Source of the DNA: Verrucomicrobiota bacterium
GTDB taxonomy: Bacteria > Verrucomicrobiota > Kiritimatiellia > CAJWTS01
Assembly: GCA_027623315.1 (NCBI GenBank)
Contig: JAQBYD010000032.1
Location: 1 to 44,295 of the forward strand
DNA: 44,295 bases
Direction: 5' to 3'
Every line of letters starts with the position of its first letter. Position 1 is the stretch's first letter. Below, in pieces: positions 1 to 8,521 of this stretch. Made by a program: the position numbers and the translations under genes. The notes under the pieces were generated by a model that was given only the letters and a program-made list of their open reading frames with translations, was not told where the DNA came from and did no database searches.

Positions 1-10
1 ACCCCTTTGA

Positions 11-841
11 TCGACCGTCTGGGTACGCTGTCGCGGGCTGGCGATTCGTGACGGCAAGGGCAAGCCCGTTCGCATGCTGGGGGCGCATAGCGACGTGACG
101 GCCCTTAAGGAGGCAGAGGAGGACCTGCGCCTGCGCAGCGCCGAGCTCAAACGAAGCAACCTCGAACTCGAGAAGTTCGCCCACGCCGCGTCCCACGATC
201 TGCAGGAGCCCTTGCGCATGGTGGCCGGCTATATGCAACTGCTCCAACGGCGCTACGAGAACGAGCTCGATGACAAGGCGCGCGAATTCATCGGCTTCGC
301 GGTCGACGGGGCGAGTCGAATGCAGAAGATGATCGAAGCGTTGTTGGAATATTCACGCGTGGGCACACGCGGCGGCCCCCTCGGTTCCGCGATCTGTGAT
401 GCGGCAGTAGCCAGCGCGGTGCGGAATCTGGACGGCGCGATCGCCGAAAGTGATGCGCAGATCACGCGCGATCCACTTCCAATCATCGCCGGTAACGAGA
501 CGCAAATCGCTCAGCTGTTTCAGAACCTGATCAGCAACGCACTCAAATTCCGCCGCGATCCGCCCCCAAGGGTTCACATTGACGCGGTTCAGAACGACGG
601 GTACTGGATATTCACAGTCGAGGACAACGGGTTGGGTGTCCCGCCAGCGCAGACCGAGCGCATCTTCGACGTCTTCCACCGCCTGCACGGGCGCGGGGAG
701 TATGATGGCACGGGCATCGGACTTGCGATCTGCAAGAAAATCGTCGAACGCCATGGCGGCAAGATCTGGGTCGAGTCAGAGGAGGGCAAGGGTAGTCGAT
801 TAAGATTTACGATACCGATTCGAGGAGATGCCGCATCATGA
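11..841 (+). CDS. Sensor histidine kinase, C-terminal part (PAS/PAC end, HisKA, HATPase)
   Basis: Autophosphorylating sensor kinase of the phytochrome/Cph1-like class, cut by the left edge of the window. Coding similarity begins at base 11 with the end of a PAS/PAC domain (WVRCRG, then GAHSDVT), so the ATG at 74 lies inside a domain and is not the true start. Counting from that ATG, the HisKA helix carries the phospho-accepting His41 in SHDLQEP. The HATPase domain follows with an N box ([10 protein letters not shown]), a G1 box (DNGLGVP), an F box (IFDVFHRLH) and a G2 box (GTGIGLAI). An in-frame TGA at 8-10 directly precedes the PAC sequence; it is either a frameshift or an end-of-contig error. 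The stop overlaps the start of the response regulator gene (ATGA at 838-841), so the two are co-translated. The signal sensed is unknown. Confidence 0.9.
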   Translation, partial: STVWVRCRGLAIRDGKGKPVRMLGAHSDVTALKEAEEDLRLRSAELKRSNLELEKFAHAASHDLQEPLRMVAGYMQLLQRRYENELDDKAREFIGFAVDGASRMQKMIEALLEYSRVGTRGGPLGSAICDAAVASAVRNLDGAIAESDAQITRDPLPIIAGNETQIAQLFQNLISNALKFRRDPPPRVHIDAVQNDGYWIFTVEDNGLGVPPAQTERIFDVFHRLHGRGEYDGTGIGLAICKKIVERHGGKIWVESEEGKGSRLRFTIPIRGDAAS

Positions 842-1290
842 CCTACACAAATTCAAGGCCGGTAGAAATCTTGCTCGTGGAAGACAACCCCGGAGACGTG
901 GTGCTGGCGCAGGAGGCATTCGCGGAGAACAAGGTCAGTAACAATCTGAGCGTGGTCGGCGACGGCGAAAAAGCCATGCGGTTTCTTCGCAAGGAGGGCG
1001 AATACGCAGACGCTCCACATCCCGACCTGATCCTGCTGGATCTGAACCTTCCTCGCAAGGACGGTCGCGAAGTGCTCGAAGAGGTTAAGTCGGATGACGC
1101 GCTCAAGGCCATACCGGTCGTCGTGCTGACGACCTCCAAGGCCGATGAGGACATCTTGAGATCCTACAATCTCCACGCCAACTGTTATGTAACGAAGCCG
1201 CTTGACTTCGAACAGTTCCGGAAAGTCGTGCAAACGATCAAGACCTTCTGGTTCACCATCGTGCAATTGCCCCCGAACGGCCCCACCTGA
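838..1290 (+). CDS. Single-domain response regulator, Rcp1-like
   Basis: Stand-alone receiver protein of 150 aa without a DNA-binding or enzymatic output domain. It has the acidic pocket E15-D16 (LVEDNPGD), the phospho-acceptor Asp68 in LLDLNLP, the switch Thr98/Thr99 in VVLTTS and the conserved Lys120 in VTKPLDF. The EDNPGD signature, the long alpha4 region and the translational coupling to the upstream kinase match Rcp1-type regulators that receive phosphate from Cph1-like kinases. Its output is probably protein-protein interaction or phosphotransfer. Confidence 0.93.
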   Translation: MTYTNSRPVEILLVEDNPGDVVLAQEAFAENKVSNNLSVVGDGEKAMRFLRKEGEYADAPHPDLILLDLNLPRKDGREVLEEVKSDDALKAIPVVVLTTSKADEDILRSYNLHANCYVTKPLDFEQFRKVVQTIKTFWFTIVQLPPNGPT

Positions 1291-1305
1291 ACGCGACCCT
1301 CTGCC

Positions 1306-1518
1306 TCAACGAAGCCGTACTCGAATCGTCTCGTCACCGAACTCAATAATGTCGCCGGAAACGATCTTCTTTCGTTTTCGGGTCTCGATCTCTCCGTTCA
1401 CTAGAACCCGTCCCTCGGCAACCACGGATTTCGCTTCGCCGCCGGTAGAAACGAATCCCTCGAACTTGAGGAGCTTGTAGAGCTCAATCGGCTGCCGGGT
1501 AACTTCAACATCTCTCAT
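1306..1518 (-). CDS. S4 domain RNA-binding protein, YbcJ-like
   Basis: 70-residue protein consisting almost only of an S4 RNA-binding fold: an IELYKLLKF helix, GGEAK, then VLVNGEIETRKRKKI and a closing beta strand (GDIIEFGDETIRV). Length and motif order agree with the YbcJ/YaaA S4 family, which binds structured RNA; the cellular RNA target is not known. It converges with the response regulator gene, only 15 bp separating the two stops. Confidence 0.85.
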   Translation of the reverse strand: MRDVEVTRQPIELYKLLKFEGFVSTGGEAKSVVAEGRVLVNGEIETRKRKKIVSGDIIEFGDETIRVRLR

Positions 1519-1714
1519 CTATTGGCCGACCAATCTTACTTCGCATCGGTCAAGTAGGACTGCGCCTTGTCGAGGACTCCTGCGATTTCGTCTTGGTCAT
1601 GCATACGAGTACTTGGTCATGGTTCTGCGTCACGACACTCGAAAAGTCGAGAAATTTCCAGTGTCAATCGTTTCACTGGCCCCCTTGGGCTGTCAGGGGT
1701 AGAGTCCATCGACC

Positions 1715-2019
1715 ATGGCCGATAACAAGCAGCAATCCCGGCGTTTGATCGATCCGGACGGAGGGCCCCGCGTACGGCGGACGGGTCTTGCTTACCACCC
1801 GTTGCGGGATCTCTATCATTTTCTGCTCGTCGCCCGGTGGCCTGTGCTCGTTGGGCTTTTGTTCTCTCTGTACATTGTGGGTAACGCCGTCTTTGCGTGT
1901 GCGTTTCTGTTGCAGCCGTGAAATGGTGGCATCACCTCGAGGACACCTTCTCCCTGGATCACGACGGCCAGGCGCATCTCGATTTCAGCAAGTTCGATGA
2001 GGTCACTCCCGCCCCGTAA
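1715..2019 (+). pseudogene. Remnant of an inward-rectifier K+ channel (Kir/KirBac) gene with internal deletion
   Basis: Bases 1715-1921 encode the N-terminal slide helix and first membrane helix of a Kir channel: RTGLAYHPLRDLYHF, then a hydrophobic stretch beginning WPVLVGLLFS and ending in NAVFACAFLLQP. The frame then stops. Immediately after, in the -1 frame from 1918 to the TAA at 2017-2019, lies what looks like the very end of a Kir cytoplasmic domain (WHHLEDTFSLD, then GQAHLDFSKFDEVTP). The pore helix, TIGYG filter, second membrane helix and most of the cytoplasmic domain are absent. I read this as one channel gene that lost roughly 200 codons. The 68-residue piece may still be translated but cannot conduct K+. 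Confidence 0.6.
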
Positions 2020-2040
2020 CAAGAAGAGACGCCCGTTAAC

Positions 2041-2769
2041 ATGAACCTGATCCTCCTTCGCGACGACGAGCTCTTGGATGGTGGCGCCACGGTGATTCTG
2101 CGCGACGACCGCGCGCGGCATATTCGCCGCATCCTGCGCAGCAGTGTCGGCGACGTGCTGCGCATCGGCGTGATTAACGGCGCACAGGGTGAGGGCGCTG
2201 TCACCACCATAGATGATGCCGAGGTTCGCCTCTCTCTCTCTTTCACAGACGAGCATCCGGACCCTAACCCTGCGGTGCATCTGCTCTGCGCCATGCCGCG
2301 TCCCCAGATTCTCAAACACGTGCTGCGCACGATTGGGATGACCGGGGTCGCGTCGCTGTCACTGGTCGGCGCCGAGCGTGCGGAGAAGAGCTACTTCCAG
2401 TCACCGCTACTGCGCGACGACCGCCTGCGGGCGCAACTCCTTGCCGGCATGTCGCAAGGGCTTCAAACGAGACTGCCCGTGTTGTCTCTCGCAGGTAGTA
2501 TGCAATCCGCCGTCGCCGACTCCGTCGGCGTGCGGGTGGTGGCCGAGCTGGGTGCCTCCGATACGTTCGCCGATGCCATTCCTCTCGACGCCACCGCCGT
2601 CACCATCGCCCTGGGTCCGGAAGGGGGTTGGGTGCCATCGGAGCTCGACCTGCTCACCAGGGCCGGCTTTCAACCCGTGACCCTCGGCCGCTGGAACCTC
2701 CGTGTCGAGCAGGCCGTCACCGCTGCCCTCGCACAACTCGAATTGGTTTGCCTGCAACGCAGCCGCTAA
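2041..2769 (+). CDS. rsmE: 16S rRNA (uracil(1498)-N(3))-methyltransferase
   Basis: SAM-dependent methyltransferase of the SPOUT class that methylates N3 of U1498 in 16S rRNA. At 242 aa it has the normal family length. The N-terminal PUA-like part contains HIRRILRSSVGD. The C-terminal knot domain carries the family motifs ALGPEGGW, then a PVTLGRWNLRVEQAV segment corresponding to the usual LG-x-x-LR-x-E-x-A SAM-binding turn; Trp-Asn replaces the common Arg-Ile there. Starts at the ATG 21 bp after the Kir remnant. Confidence 0.93.
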   Translation: MNLILLRDDELLDGGATVILRDDRARHIRRILRSSVGDVLRIGVINGAQGEGAVTTIDDAEVRLSLSFTDEHPDPNPAVHLLCAMPRPQILKHVLRTIGMTGVASLSLVGAERAEKSYFQSPLLRDDRLRAQLLAGMSQGLQTRLPVLSLAGSMQSAVADSVGVRVVAELGASDTFADAIPLDATAVTIALGPEGGWVPSELDLLTRAGFQPVTLGRWNLRVEQAVTAALAQLELVCLQRSR

Positions 2770-3100
2770 GCGGGGCAACGACCGCCTTCAACCCGCGTTT
2801 CGCGCTGGTGCGGTCCCTTTTTGTCACGTCCTGATTTCGAGTTGTCACTCCTATACCAGTCTCCGCGAGCACCAAAGCGTCAACCAAGGCGGCGTGGGGG
2901 CACGCCGTCTCCAGGACTGGTTCAGCGATCGACGATTCTCAGAGTATTTGGACTGATCGGTATCTCCGACTCGAACCATGGAGACGGGGTGCCCTCACCC
3001 CGCACACGGTGAGTGAGTGACAACCTATTTCAGGACGACCCTACTCACTACCCACTTCCGACTACCCACCTCGCCACTTTTCTGCTATTCCTCTTCACCT
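2770..3100. other. Intergenic region, no gene recognised
   Basis: 331 bp between rsmE and the glutaredoxin gene. It contains a short GC hairpin (GGCGTG facing CACGCC near 2893-2909) and, from about 3045, a pyrimidine-rich run of degenerate CACTACCCACTTCCG words like those near 10020 and 26590. No convincing protein or RNA gene seen. Confidence 0.5.
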
Positions 3101-3472
3101 ATGAAATTCATCCGATGGTTTGTTGGTAATATCCTCCTCGCCCTGAACGCCTGCTGCCGACCCAAAGCCATGGATCGAGCGCCGTCGGACCAGGAGCGTG
3201 TTAATGACATGACGCAGCATCTAAGCCTGTACCAATTTGAGGCCTGCCCGTTTTGCATCAAGGTGCGACGCGCCATTGCGCGTCTGAATCTCGATATCGC
3301 GGTGCACGACATCAATCGATCCAAGCAGCACGAAGAGGAGTTGATCCAGGGCGGCGGCAGGCGAAAAGTCCCCTGCCTGCGCATCGCCCAGCCCGAGGAC
3401 TCGGTGCAGTGGATGTACGAATCCTCCGAGATCATCGCCTACCTCGAGCAGGAATTCCGCGCCGCCACGTAG
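3101..3472 (+). CDS. Membrane-anchored glutaredoxin-like protein
   Basis: 123-aa thioredoxin-fold protein with a dithiol CPFC active site (Cys49, Cys52) and the cis-proline motif KVPCL of glutaredoxin/GST N-terminal folds. Residues 3-17 form a hydrophobic segment (FIRWFVGNILLALN), which anchors or exports the domain. This N-terminal helix followed by the YQFEACPFC core matches a known bacterial glutaredoxin family, which is why I choose the ATG at 3101; the in-frame ATG at 3017 lies in repeat-like DNA and an internal ATG at 3209 would drop the anchor. Likely role: glutathione-dependent disulfide or deglutathionylation chemistry. Confidence 0.85.
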   Translation: MKFIRWFVGNILLALNACCRPKAMDRAPSDQERVNDMTQHLSLYQFEACPFCIKVRRAIARLNLDIAVHDINRSKQHEEELIQGGGRRKVPCLRIAQPEDSVQWMYESSEIIAYLEQEFRAAT

Positions 3473-3521
3473 CCCTCTCGGAGCTGCGGCGCTCCCGTTG
3501 CCTCGAAGCTCAAGCACGATC

Positions 3522-4292
3522 TTAGCTGCGCTTGTCGGCCAGCACGTTCGTCGTGAGGATGCCGCGGGTATCGTAACGGCGAATGCAAAGCTCGCAGTGG
3601 TTGCAGTCGCGCTCGTAGCAGTTGCGGTGCACGCGCGGCGGGTACTGTTTGCGGAACGAGGCTGCGCACTTGGGCTTGCAGAAGGAGTAGCGCTCCTGGA
3701 TCGCGCCAAAAGCCACGTACTCTTCGATCGGTCCCTCGGGAAGCTCGTGGATCACGCTTTCACACCAGGCGCATACGCCTTCGCGCTGCCGGTGACCAGC
3801 CTTGCGCGCGCGCTCAAGTTCATCTTCCTCCCAGTGATACTGGATCATGGTGATGAATGAGCGCATGATCTGCGCGCGTACGACCCCTTCGCTGACGCAG
3901 AGAACCTGGTCGCCGCGAACGGATATGGCGGTATCGCATCGTATCGATTCTCCATTGGCGAGGGAAACGGTGCAGTGGCCAGTGCTTGGTACGGTGCGTG
4001 AATACCAGCCGCATGAGGAGCAGACACGGGTGTAAAGAAGGATCGTGAGCTTGTTGTGGCACTCCGGGCAACGTCCGTGTTCAACCAGTCGCGCCCCAAC
4101 AACGTCGGCACTTTGCGCCACCTCGGTGGCGCGTTTCGCATCGACAAGAGCTTTATCCACCGACTTGATATTGCCGGACGCAATGAGTTCGCTGACCGGT
4201 GTCTGAATCTCGCCATGCATTATGGGGCTCAGACCCATCGGCTCGGACGGTGCGGCGATCTTCTCTACGTTTCTGTTTCGAAATAGACCCAT
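3522..4292 (-). CDS. Cysteine-rich protein with several zinc-ribbon motifs, function unknown
   Basis: I do not recognise the family. From the ATG at 4292 (preceded by GAGGTG as ribosome site) the protein has 256 aa. A central four-cysteine ribbon (CPECHNK, then CSSCGW) resembles a rubredoxin-like zinc knuckle. A second group follows: CAWCES, FCKPKCAASF, and a C-terminal cluster containing NCYERDCNHCELCIRRYDT. Between them lies a beta-rich domain (GHCTVSLANGESIRCDTAI). No membrane segment or signal peptide. It is the last minus-strand gene after the two ABC exporter genes (124 bp downstream of them) and may share their transcript. The third ABC exporter of this window also carries a zinc ribbon, so a regulatory link is conceivable but only inferred. 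Confidence 0.75.
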   Translation of the reverse strand: MGLFRNRNVEKIAAPSEPMGLSPIMHGEIQTPVSELIASGNIKSVDKALVDAKRATEVAQSADVVGARLVEHGRCPECHNKLTILLYTRVCSSCGWYSRTVPSTGHCTVSLANGESIRCDTAISVRGDQVLCVSEGVVRAQIMRSFITMIQYHWEEDELERARKAGHRQREGVCAWCESVIHELPEGPIEEYVAFGAIQERYSFCKPKCAASFRKQYPPRVHRNCYERDCNHCELCIRRYDTRGILTTNVLADKRS

Positions 4293-4415
4293 GGCACCTC
4301 GTAACGCTCGTGATCTTCCTGCAGTCGGCTCGTGATGTTCGTGGATGCGGGAATGAACTACAATCACGAAATACGGTCCGGAGCCGTTTAATGCGGAGCG
4401 CCTCGCGGCCGAGGC

Positions 4416-6254
4416 TCAGGAGTCCGAAAGATTCTGCTGAGCATCGATGCGCTGGTAGAATTGGCAGGTCTTCATGAGCTGCTCATGCGTACCCTCCGAC
4501 TCGACACGGCCGTGGTCCAGGACAACGATGCGGTCGCATTTCCGGGCTGTGGAGATCCGCTGTGTAATGATGATGCCGGTGCGGTCCTCCAGCACTTTCC
4601 AGAGGGTTGCCCTGATCTGGGCTTCGGTGCGTGCGTCAAGTGCGCTGGTCGTGTCGTCGAGCAGCAGGATCTCCGGTTCGGTCAAAAGCGCCGTCGCCAG
4701 CGCGAGGCGCTGACGCTGTCCGCCGGAGAGAGCGATTCCGTTCTCACCGACCTCCGTCTCGTACTTGACGGGCAGCGTCATAATGAAGTCGTGCATGTCC
4801 GCCAGCCGGGCGGAGCGGATGATCTGCGCGGGTGTGGCATCCTCGTTGCCGTAGCCGATGTTATCGGCCAGTGTTCCCGAAAAGATAACCGGCTCCTGCT
4901 GGACCAGGCAGACGTGCCGCCGCAGCGAGCGTGAATCGGCTTCGCGCATATCCACACCGCCGATGCGGATACTTCCTTCGCTCGGGTCGTAGAAACGCAT
5001 CAGGAGCTGGAACAGGGTTGATTTTCCCGATCCAGACGGTCCCATGATCGCGACTTTCTGCCCGTGCATTATGGAGAGGCTGAGGTTGCTGATGATCGGC
5101 GCATCGTGCCCCGGGAAGAAGAAGGTGACGTTCTCGAATTCGATGCGTCCTTTCATGCCCTGCAGCGACAGCAGGCCCGGCCGTTGCTCCACCTCCGTGT
5201 CCAGCACGGAGAAGACGCGCCGCAGCGCAACCAGAAAGCCCTGCAAGCCGGTGGCCTGGCTGGTCAGCTGGCCCAGCGGCTGAAAGATTAGTCCAAGGAT
5301 GGAAAGCAGGGCAACGAGCGTCCCCAGGGAAGTCTCCCCGGTCTTCACCATGCCGGCGCCAAAAAAGACGATAGCACCCGTTGCACAGGCCGTGATCACA
5401 CCCGCGATCAATTCCAGGATCTGGACATAACGCGCCGTTCGCAGGGCGATGCGAACGTTATTGTGTTGCAGGTGGGCGAAAGCCTTCATTTCGAAGGGCT
5501 CCGCCGCGAACGTCTTCACGACCGCGACCCCCGCTATGCGCTCGGAGATCCGCCCATAGATGCGCGACATCAGACGACTCATGGCGATGCTGACGCGACG
5601 AATGCGCGGCTGCATCACGTAGAAGCAGAGCACGTAAGCCGGCAGAAACGCCAGGATCACCAGGCCCATCCTGGGCTCAATGATCACGGCGAGCACGATG
5701 CCGATCACGACGCGCGCAAGAAAGCCAAGTGCGTTGGTCAGCTCCGTGTCGAGCCATCCGCGCAAGGTGTCGACATCGGTAATCACGCGGCTGATAATGC
5801 GGCCGGTCGGCATGCGGTCATAAAACCCAATGTGCAGGGCGTGCATTTTATCGTTCATATCGCGCCGGATCCGGTAAACCGTATCGCGGCTGGCCGTCAG
5901 GATAAACCAGAAGCGGCAATAGTTGGACAGGAGATATGCGCCCCACAGCCCGAGCACGATAAACAGCCAGATGATCAACAGATACGACTGCTCAGGAATG
6001 GTCGCGGTGTTGTAGGGCTGCTGCACCCGGAGCACGCGGTCGACCAGGAAGCGATTGGTTACGGCAAAGAACTGGGGGGCACCACCCCACACGATGGACG
6101 CCACGGCGGTGACCAGGATGTTCTTGCGATGCGTGTTCATGTAATCGCTCCAGAGGCGACGAAGATCACGTCTTGCAGAGCCCTCAAGAATATCCACGTC
6201 CCCGAGCAGTTCCTCTACGGTGGCATCGAGACGTTTCTTGCGGCGGCTCATCAC
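4416..6254 (-). CDS. ABC exporter half-transporter, degenerate-site subunit
   Basis: 612-aa type IV exporter: a six-helix membrane domain (about residues 40-330) followed by an ATPase domain. Walker A GPSGSGKST is near residue 404 and the signature is canonical (LSGGQRQRLAL), but Walker B ends in LLLDDTT, with Asp where the catalytic Glu should be (about 531), and the switch histidine is Gln (IITQRIST, about 564). Known heterodimeric exporters (TM287/288, BmrCD type) show exactly this pattern in their non-catalytic subunit. The start is GTG at 6254, overlapping the upstream stop, or the ATG immediately after at 6251. The partner is the gene directly upstream. The substrate cannot be told; drugs, lipids or peptides are typical for the family. 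Confidence 0.92.
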   Translation of the reverse strand: MMSRRKKRLDATVEELLGDVDILEGSARRDLRRLWSDYMNTHRKNILVTAVASIVWGGAPQFFAVTNRFLVDRVLRVQQPYNTATIPEQSYLLIIWLFIVLGLWGAYLLSNYCRFWFILTASRDTVYRIRRDMNDKMHALHIGFYDRMPTGRIISRVITDVDTLRGWLDTELTNALGFLARVVIGIVLAVIIEPRMGLVILAFLPAYVLCFYVMQPRIRRVSIAMSRLMSRIYGRISERIAGVAVVKTFAAEPFEMKAFAHLQHNNVRIALRTARYVQILELIAGVITACATGAIVFFGAGMVKTGETSLGTLVALLSILGLIFQPLGQLTSQATGLQGFLVALRRVFSVLDTEVEQRPGLLSLQGMKGRIEFENVTFFFPGHDAPIISNLSLSIMHGQKVAIMGPSGSGKSTLFQLLMRFYDPSEGSIRIGGVDMREADSRSLRRHVCLVQQEPVIFSGTLADNIGYGNEDATPAQIIRSARLADMHDFIMTLPVKYETEVGENGIALSGGQRQRLALATALLTEPEILLLDDTTSALDARTEAQIRATLWKVLEDRTGIIITQRISTARKCDRIVVLDHGRVESEGTHEQLMKTCQFYQRIDAQQNLSDS

Positions 6255-8065
6255 GGCGTCTCCAATTGGTCGCTGCGCAGTTGCTCGTAGAGGCGTCGGT
6301 AAAGCCCGTCGGGGATCGCGAGCAATTGCGCGTGGGTGCCGGCCGCGACAACGACCCCGTCGCGCATCACGAGGATCTGGTCGGCACGCATGATCGTGGA
6401 CAACCGGTGGGCGATGACGATGCTCGTGCGCCCCTTCAGTACACGCGCCATCGCTTTCTGGATCAGGGCTTCCGACTCGCTGTCCAGGGCGGATGTCGCC
6501 TCGTCCATGATCAGAATCTCCGGGTCACGCAGAATCGCGCGAGCGATGCTGACGCGCTGCCGCTCACCGCGCGAAAGCTGGATGCCGTAGTGCCCGAGTA
6601 ATGTGTCATAGCCGCCGGGATATCCGATGATCGTGTCGTGAATCTCCGCGGTCCGTGCGGCTCGCTCAACGTCTTCGCGCTTCGCCTTTGGAAGTCCGTA
6701 CGAGATATTTTCGGCAAACGTGCCCGTAAAGACCACGGGGTCCTGCAAGACCAGGCCGAAGTGCCGCCTCAGGCAGCGCAGGGGGATATCGCGAAGTTCA
6801 ACCCCATCGATCTGGATGGCACCTTCGTGCACGTCCCAGTGCCGCATCAACAATGCGGTCAACGTGGTCTTACCGCATCCGGTGGGGCCGACGACTGCTA
6901 CGGATGAGCCGGCTTCAATCCGCAGATTGAGGCCGCGGTAAAGTAGATGGTCCTCGGTGTAGCCGAAATGAACGTCGCGGAACTCGATCAACCCGTTCCC
7001 ACGCGGCTTATCAACCGCCCCGGGACGATCATGGACGACCGGATCTTCGTGTAGGATATCCACGATTCGCCGCGCTGAAACCATGGACTCTTCCAACTGG
7101 CCGGCGACATCGAGCATCCGTACCGCCGGCGAAAACACAAACGCCATGTACGAACCGAAGGCAAAGAGATCTCCATAGGTCAGCGTCTGTCGCAGGACCA
7201 TCCATGCGCCGGCGAAGACAATCACCGACGTGGCTACCTGTTGAACGGCGGCGCAAACGGTGCTCAACCCAATCGATCCGGTACGGGCCTCGAAGGCCCG
7301 GTCGAGACTTCGTCCCGTCCGGTCGAGGAATTGTCCCGATTCGGACGACTCGCGGTTGTAGATACGTACCTGCCGTACGCCCGCGACAGTCTCCTGCATG
7401 CGTCCGGTGATCTCATCGTAGAGCGTGCGGTACGACGCCGACGCCACGCAGATCTTTCGAGAGAAATATCGATAGATGAATGTGTAGAGGCTCACGGCCG
7501 CCAGCAGCATCAATGTCAACGGAAGCGATATCGTAAGTGCGATAAATATGGCGAACGTAAAAACCACAACATCCACGACGATCTGAAGCGTGCCCTGCCC
7601 GATGATCATGTGAAGCATCCCTATATCGTCGATGAGACGCCCCGCCAGGGCCCCCGAGGAATGCTCGGAGTGGAAACCCATATTGAGCGTCAGGATTTTG
7701 CGGTACAAGGCCATGCGCAGGTCGTGCAGGAAATGTCGACTGGCGATCGTCAAGATCCATACGCTCACGAAATTCACGCTCGCGGCGACAACCGGAATGG
7801 CCAGCAGCAGCGCGGCGACGATGACGAGCAGGTGCCAGGCCTCCGCTCGAATCACGTCATCGATGAGATAGCGCAGCAGCAGCGGCGGGAGTACACTCAG
7901 TGTTGTATAGAGCGCCACACCCGCCAGGCTCGTCAGGAGCGCTCGCTTGCGCTTCGCGATAAAGGGCCAGAGATACCGCATGGCGCGGCGGGTCGAGTTG
8001 GATTCGCTGGCGCGCATTCTTTTTTTCGTCTTGTCTTCCACAAGGCCGCAACACAATGCCGCCAC
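6251..8065 (-). CDS. ABC exporter half-transporter, catalytic subunit
   Basis: 604-aa type IV exporter with an N-terminal membrane domain and a C-terminal ATPase. Walker A GPTGCGKTT (about residue 393), Walker B ILIMDEAT with the catalytic Glu (about 520) and the switch His in IVIAHRLST (about 551) are all canonical. The signature is altered to LSRGERQ instead of LSGGQ (about 495). In a heterodimer this weak signature faces the weak Walker B of the 612-aa partner, giving one dead and one active ATP site. The start is uncertain: GTG at 8065, a GTG eight codons later, or ATG at 8017, none with a strong ribosome site. Confidence 0.9.
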   Translation of the reverse strand: MAALCCGLVEDKTKKRMRASESNSTRRAMRYLWPFIAKRKRALLTSLAGVALYTTLSVLPPLLLRYLIDDVIRAEAWHLLVIVAALLLAIPVVAASVNFVSVWILTIASRHFLHDLRMALYRKILTLNMGFHSEHSSGALAGRLIDDIGMLHMIIGQGTLQIVVDVVVFTFAIFIALTISLPLTLMLLAAVSLYTFIYRYFSRKICVASASYRTLYDEITGRMQETVAGVRQVRIYNRESSESGQFLDRTGRSLDRAFEARTGSIGLSTVCAAVQQVATSVIVFAGAWMVLRQTLTYGDLFAFGSYMAFVFSPAVRMLDVAGQLEESMVSARRIVDILHEDPVVHDRPGAVDKPRGNGLIEFRDVHFGYTEDHLLYRGLNLRIEAGSSVAVVGPTGCGKTTLTALLMRHWDVHEGAIQIDGVELRDIPLRCLRRHFGLVLQDPVVFTGTFAENISYGLPKAKREDVERAARTAEIHDTIIGYPGGYDTLLGHYGIQLSRGERQRVSIARAILRDPEILIMDEATSALDSESEALIQKAMARVLKGRTSIVIAHRLSTIMRADQILVMRDGVVVAAGTHAQLLAIPDGLYRRLYEQLRSDQLETP

Positions 8066-8092
8066 CGCGTGCCGAGATCACCCCGTGTCCCA

Positions 8093-8389
8093 CTATCCCC
8101 ATATCTTCTCGTAGACCGGGTCCGAGAAGGTCATCAGGGAATTAGCGGTCAAGCCCGCGATCACCTCGAGTCTGCAATTTCGCTTATGCTTATCCCATTG
8201 GTCGAGAAGGTGCTGATAATCATGCGTGGGCAGAATCTTCACCCAGCATAGCCATATCTGTACGGCATCCGAAGCACCAATAGCGCTTCTGAGATCCAGC
8301 AATTCGCTGCGGTAGTATTTCTTCTTCTCCTGGTCCGGGTTGAAGACCCCGAATAGTAGATTTGGGTATTCATGCAGATCTCCTCAAGG
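8093..8389 (-). pseudogene. Possible fragment of an unrecognised protein gene, no good start
   Basis: An open frame that reads like real protein (HEYPNLLFGVFNPDQEKKKYY, then SELLDLRSAIGAS and WVKILPTHDYQHLLDQW) and ends in VYEKIWG 28 bp upstream of the exporter operon. It begins right after an in-frame TGA and has no ATG before residue ~30; only a TTG at 8302 is available. In the neighbouring frame just upstream, a stretch reading REIWLRRLLEEI could be its continuation, which would make this a frameshifted gene. I do not recognise the family. Confidence 0.35.
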
Positions 8390-8521
8390 AGGCGTCTCAG
8401 CCAGATTTCCCGACCGCGAGAAGCTGTAGTCGACATCCGCGCCATCCTCAAGGAAAACCCGTATCAAGTGACGGCCTGCGGGATGCGATTTAGGATGACC
8501 TTTGGGGCAACAGGTGACAAG

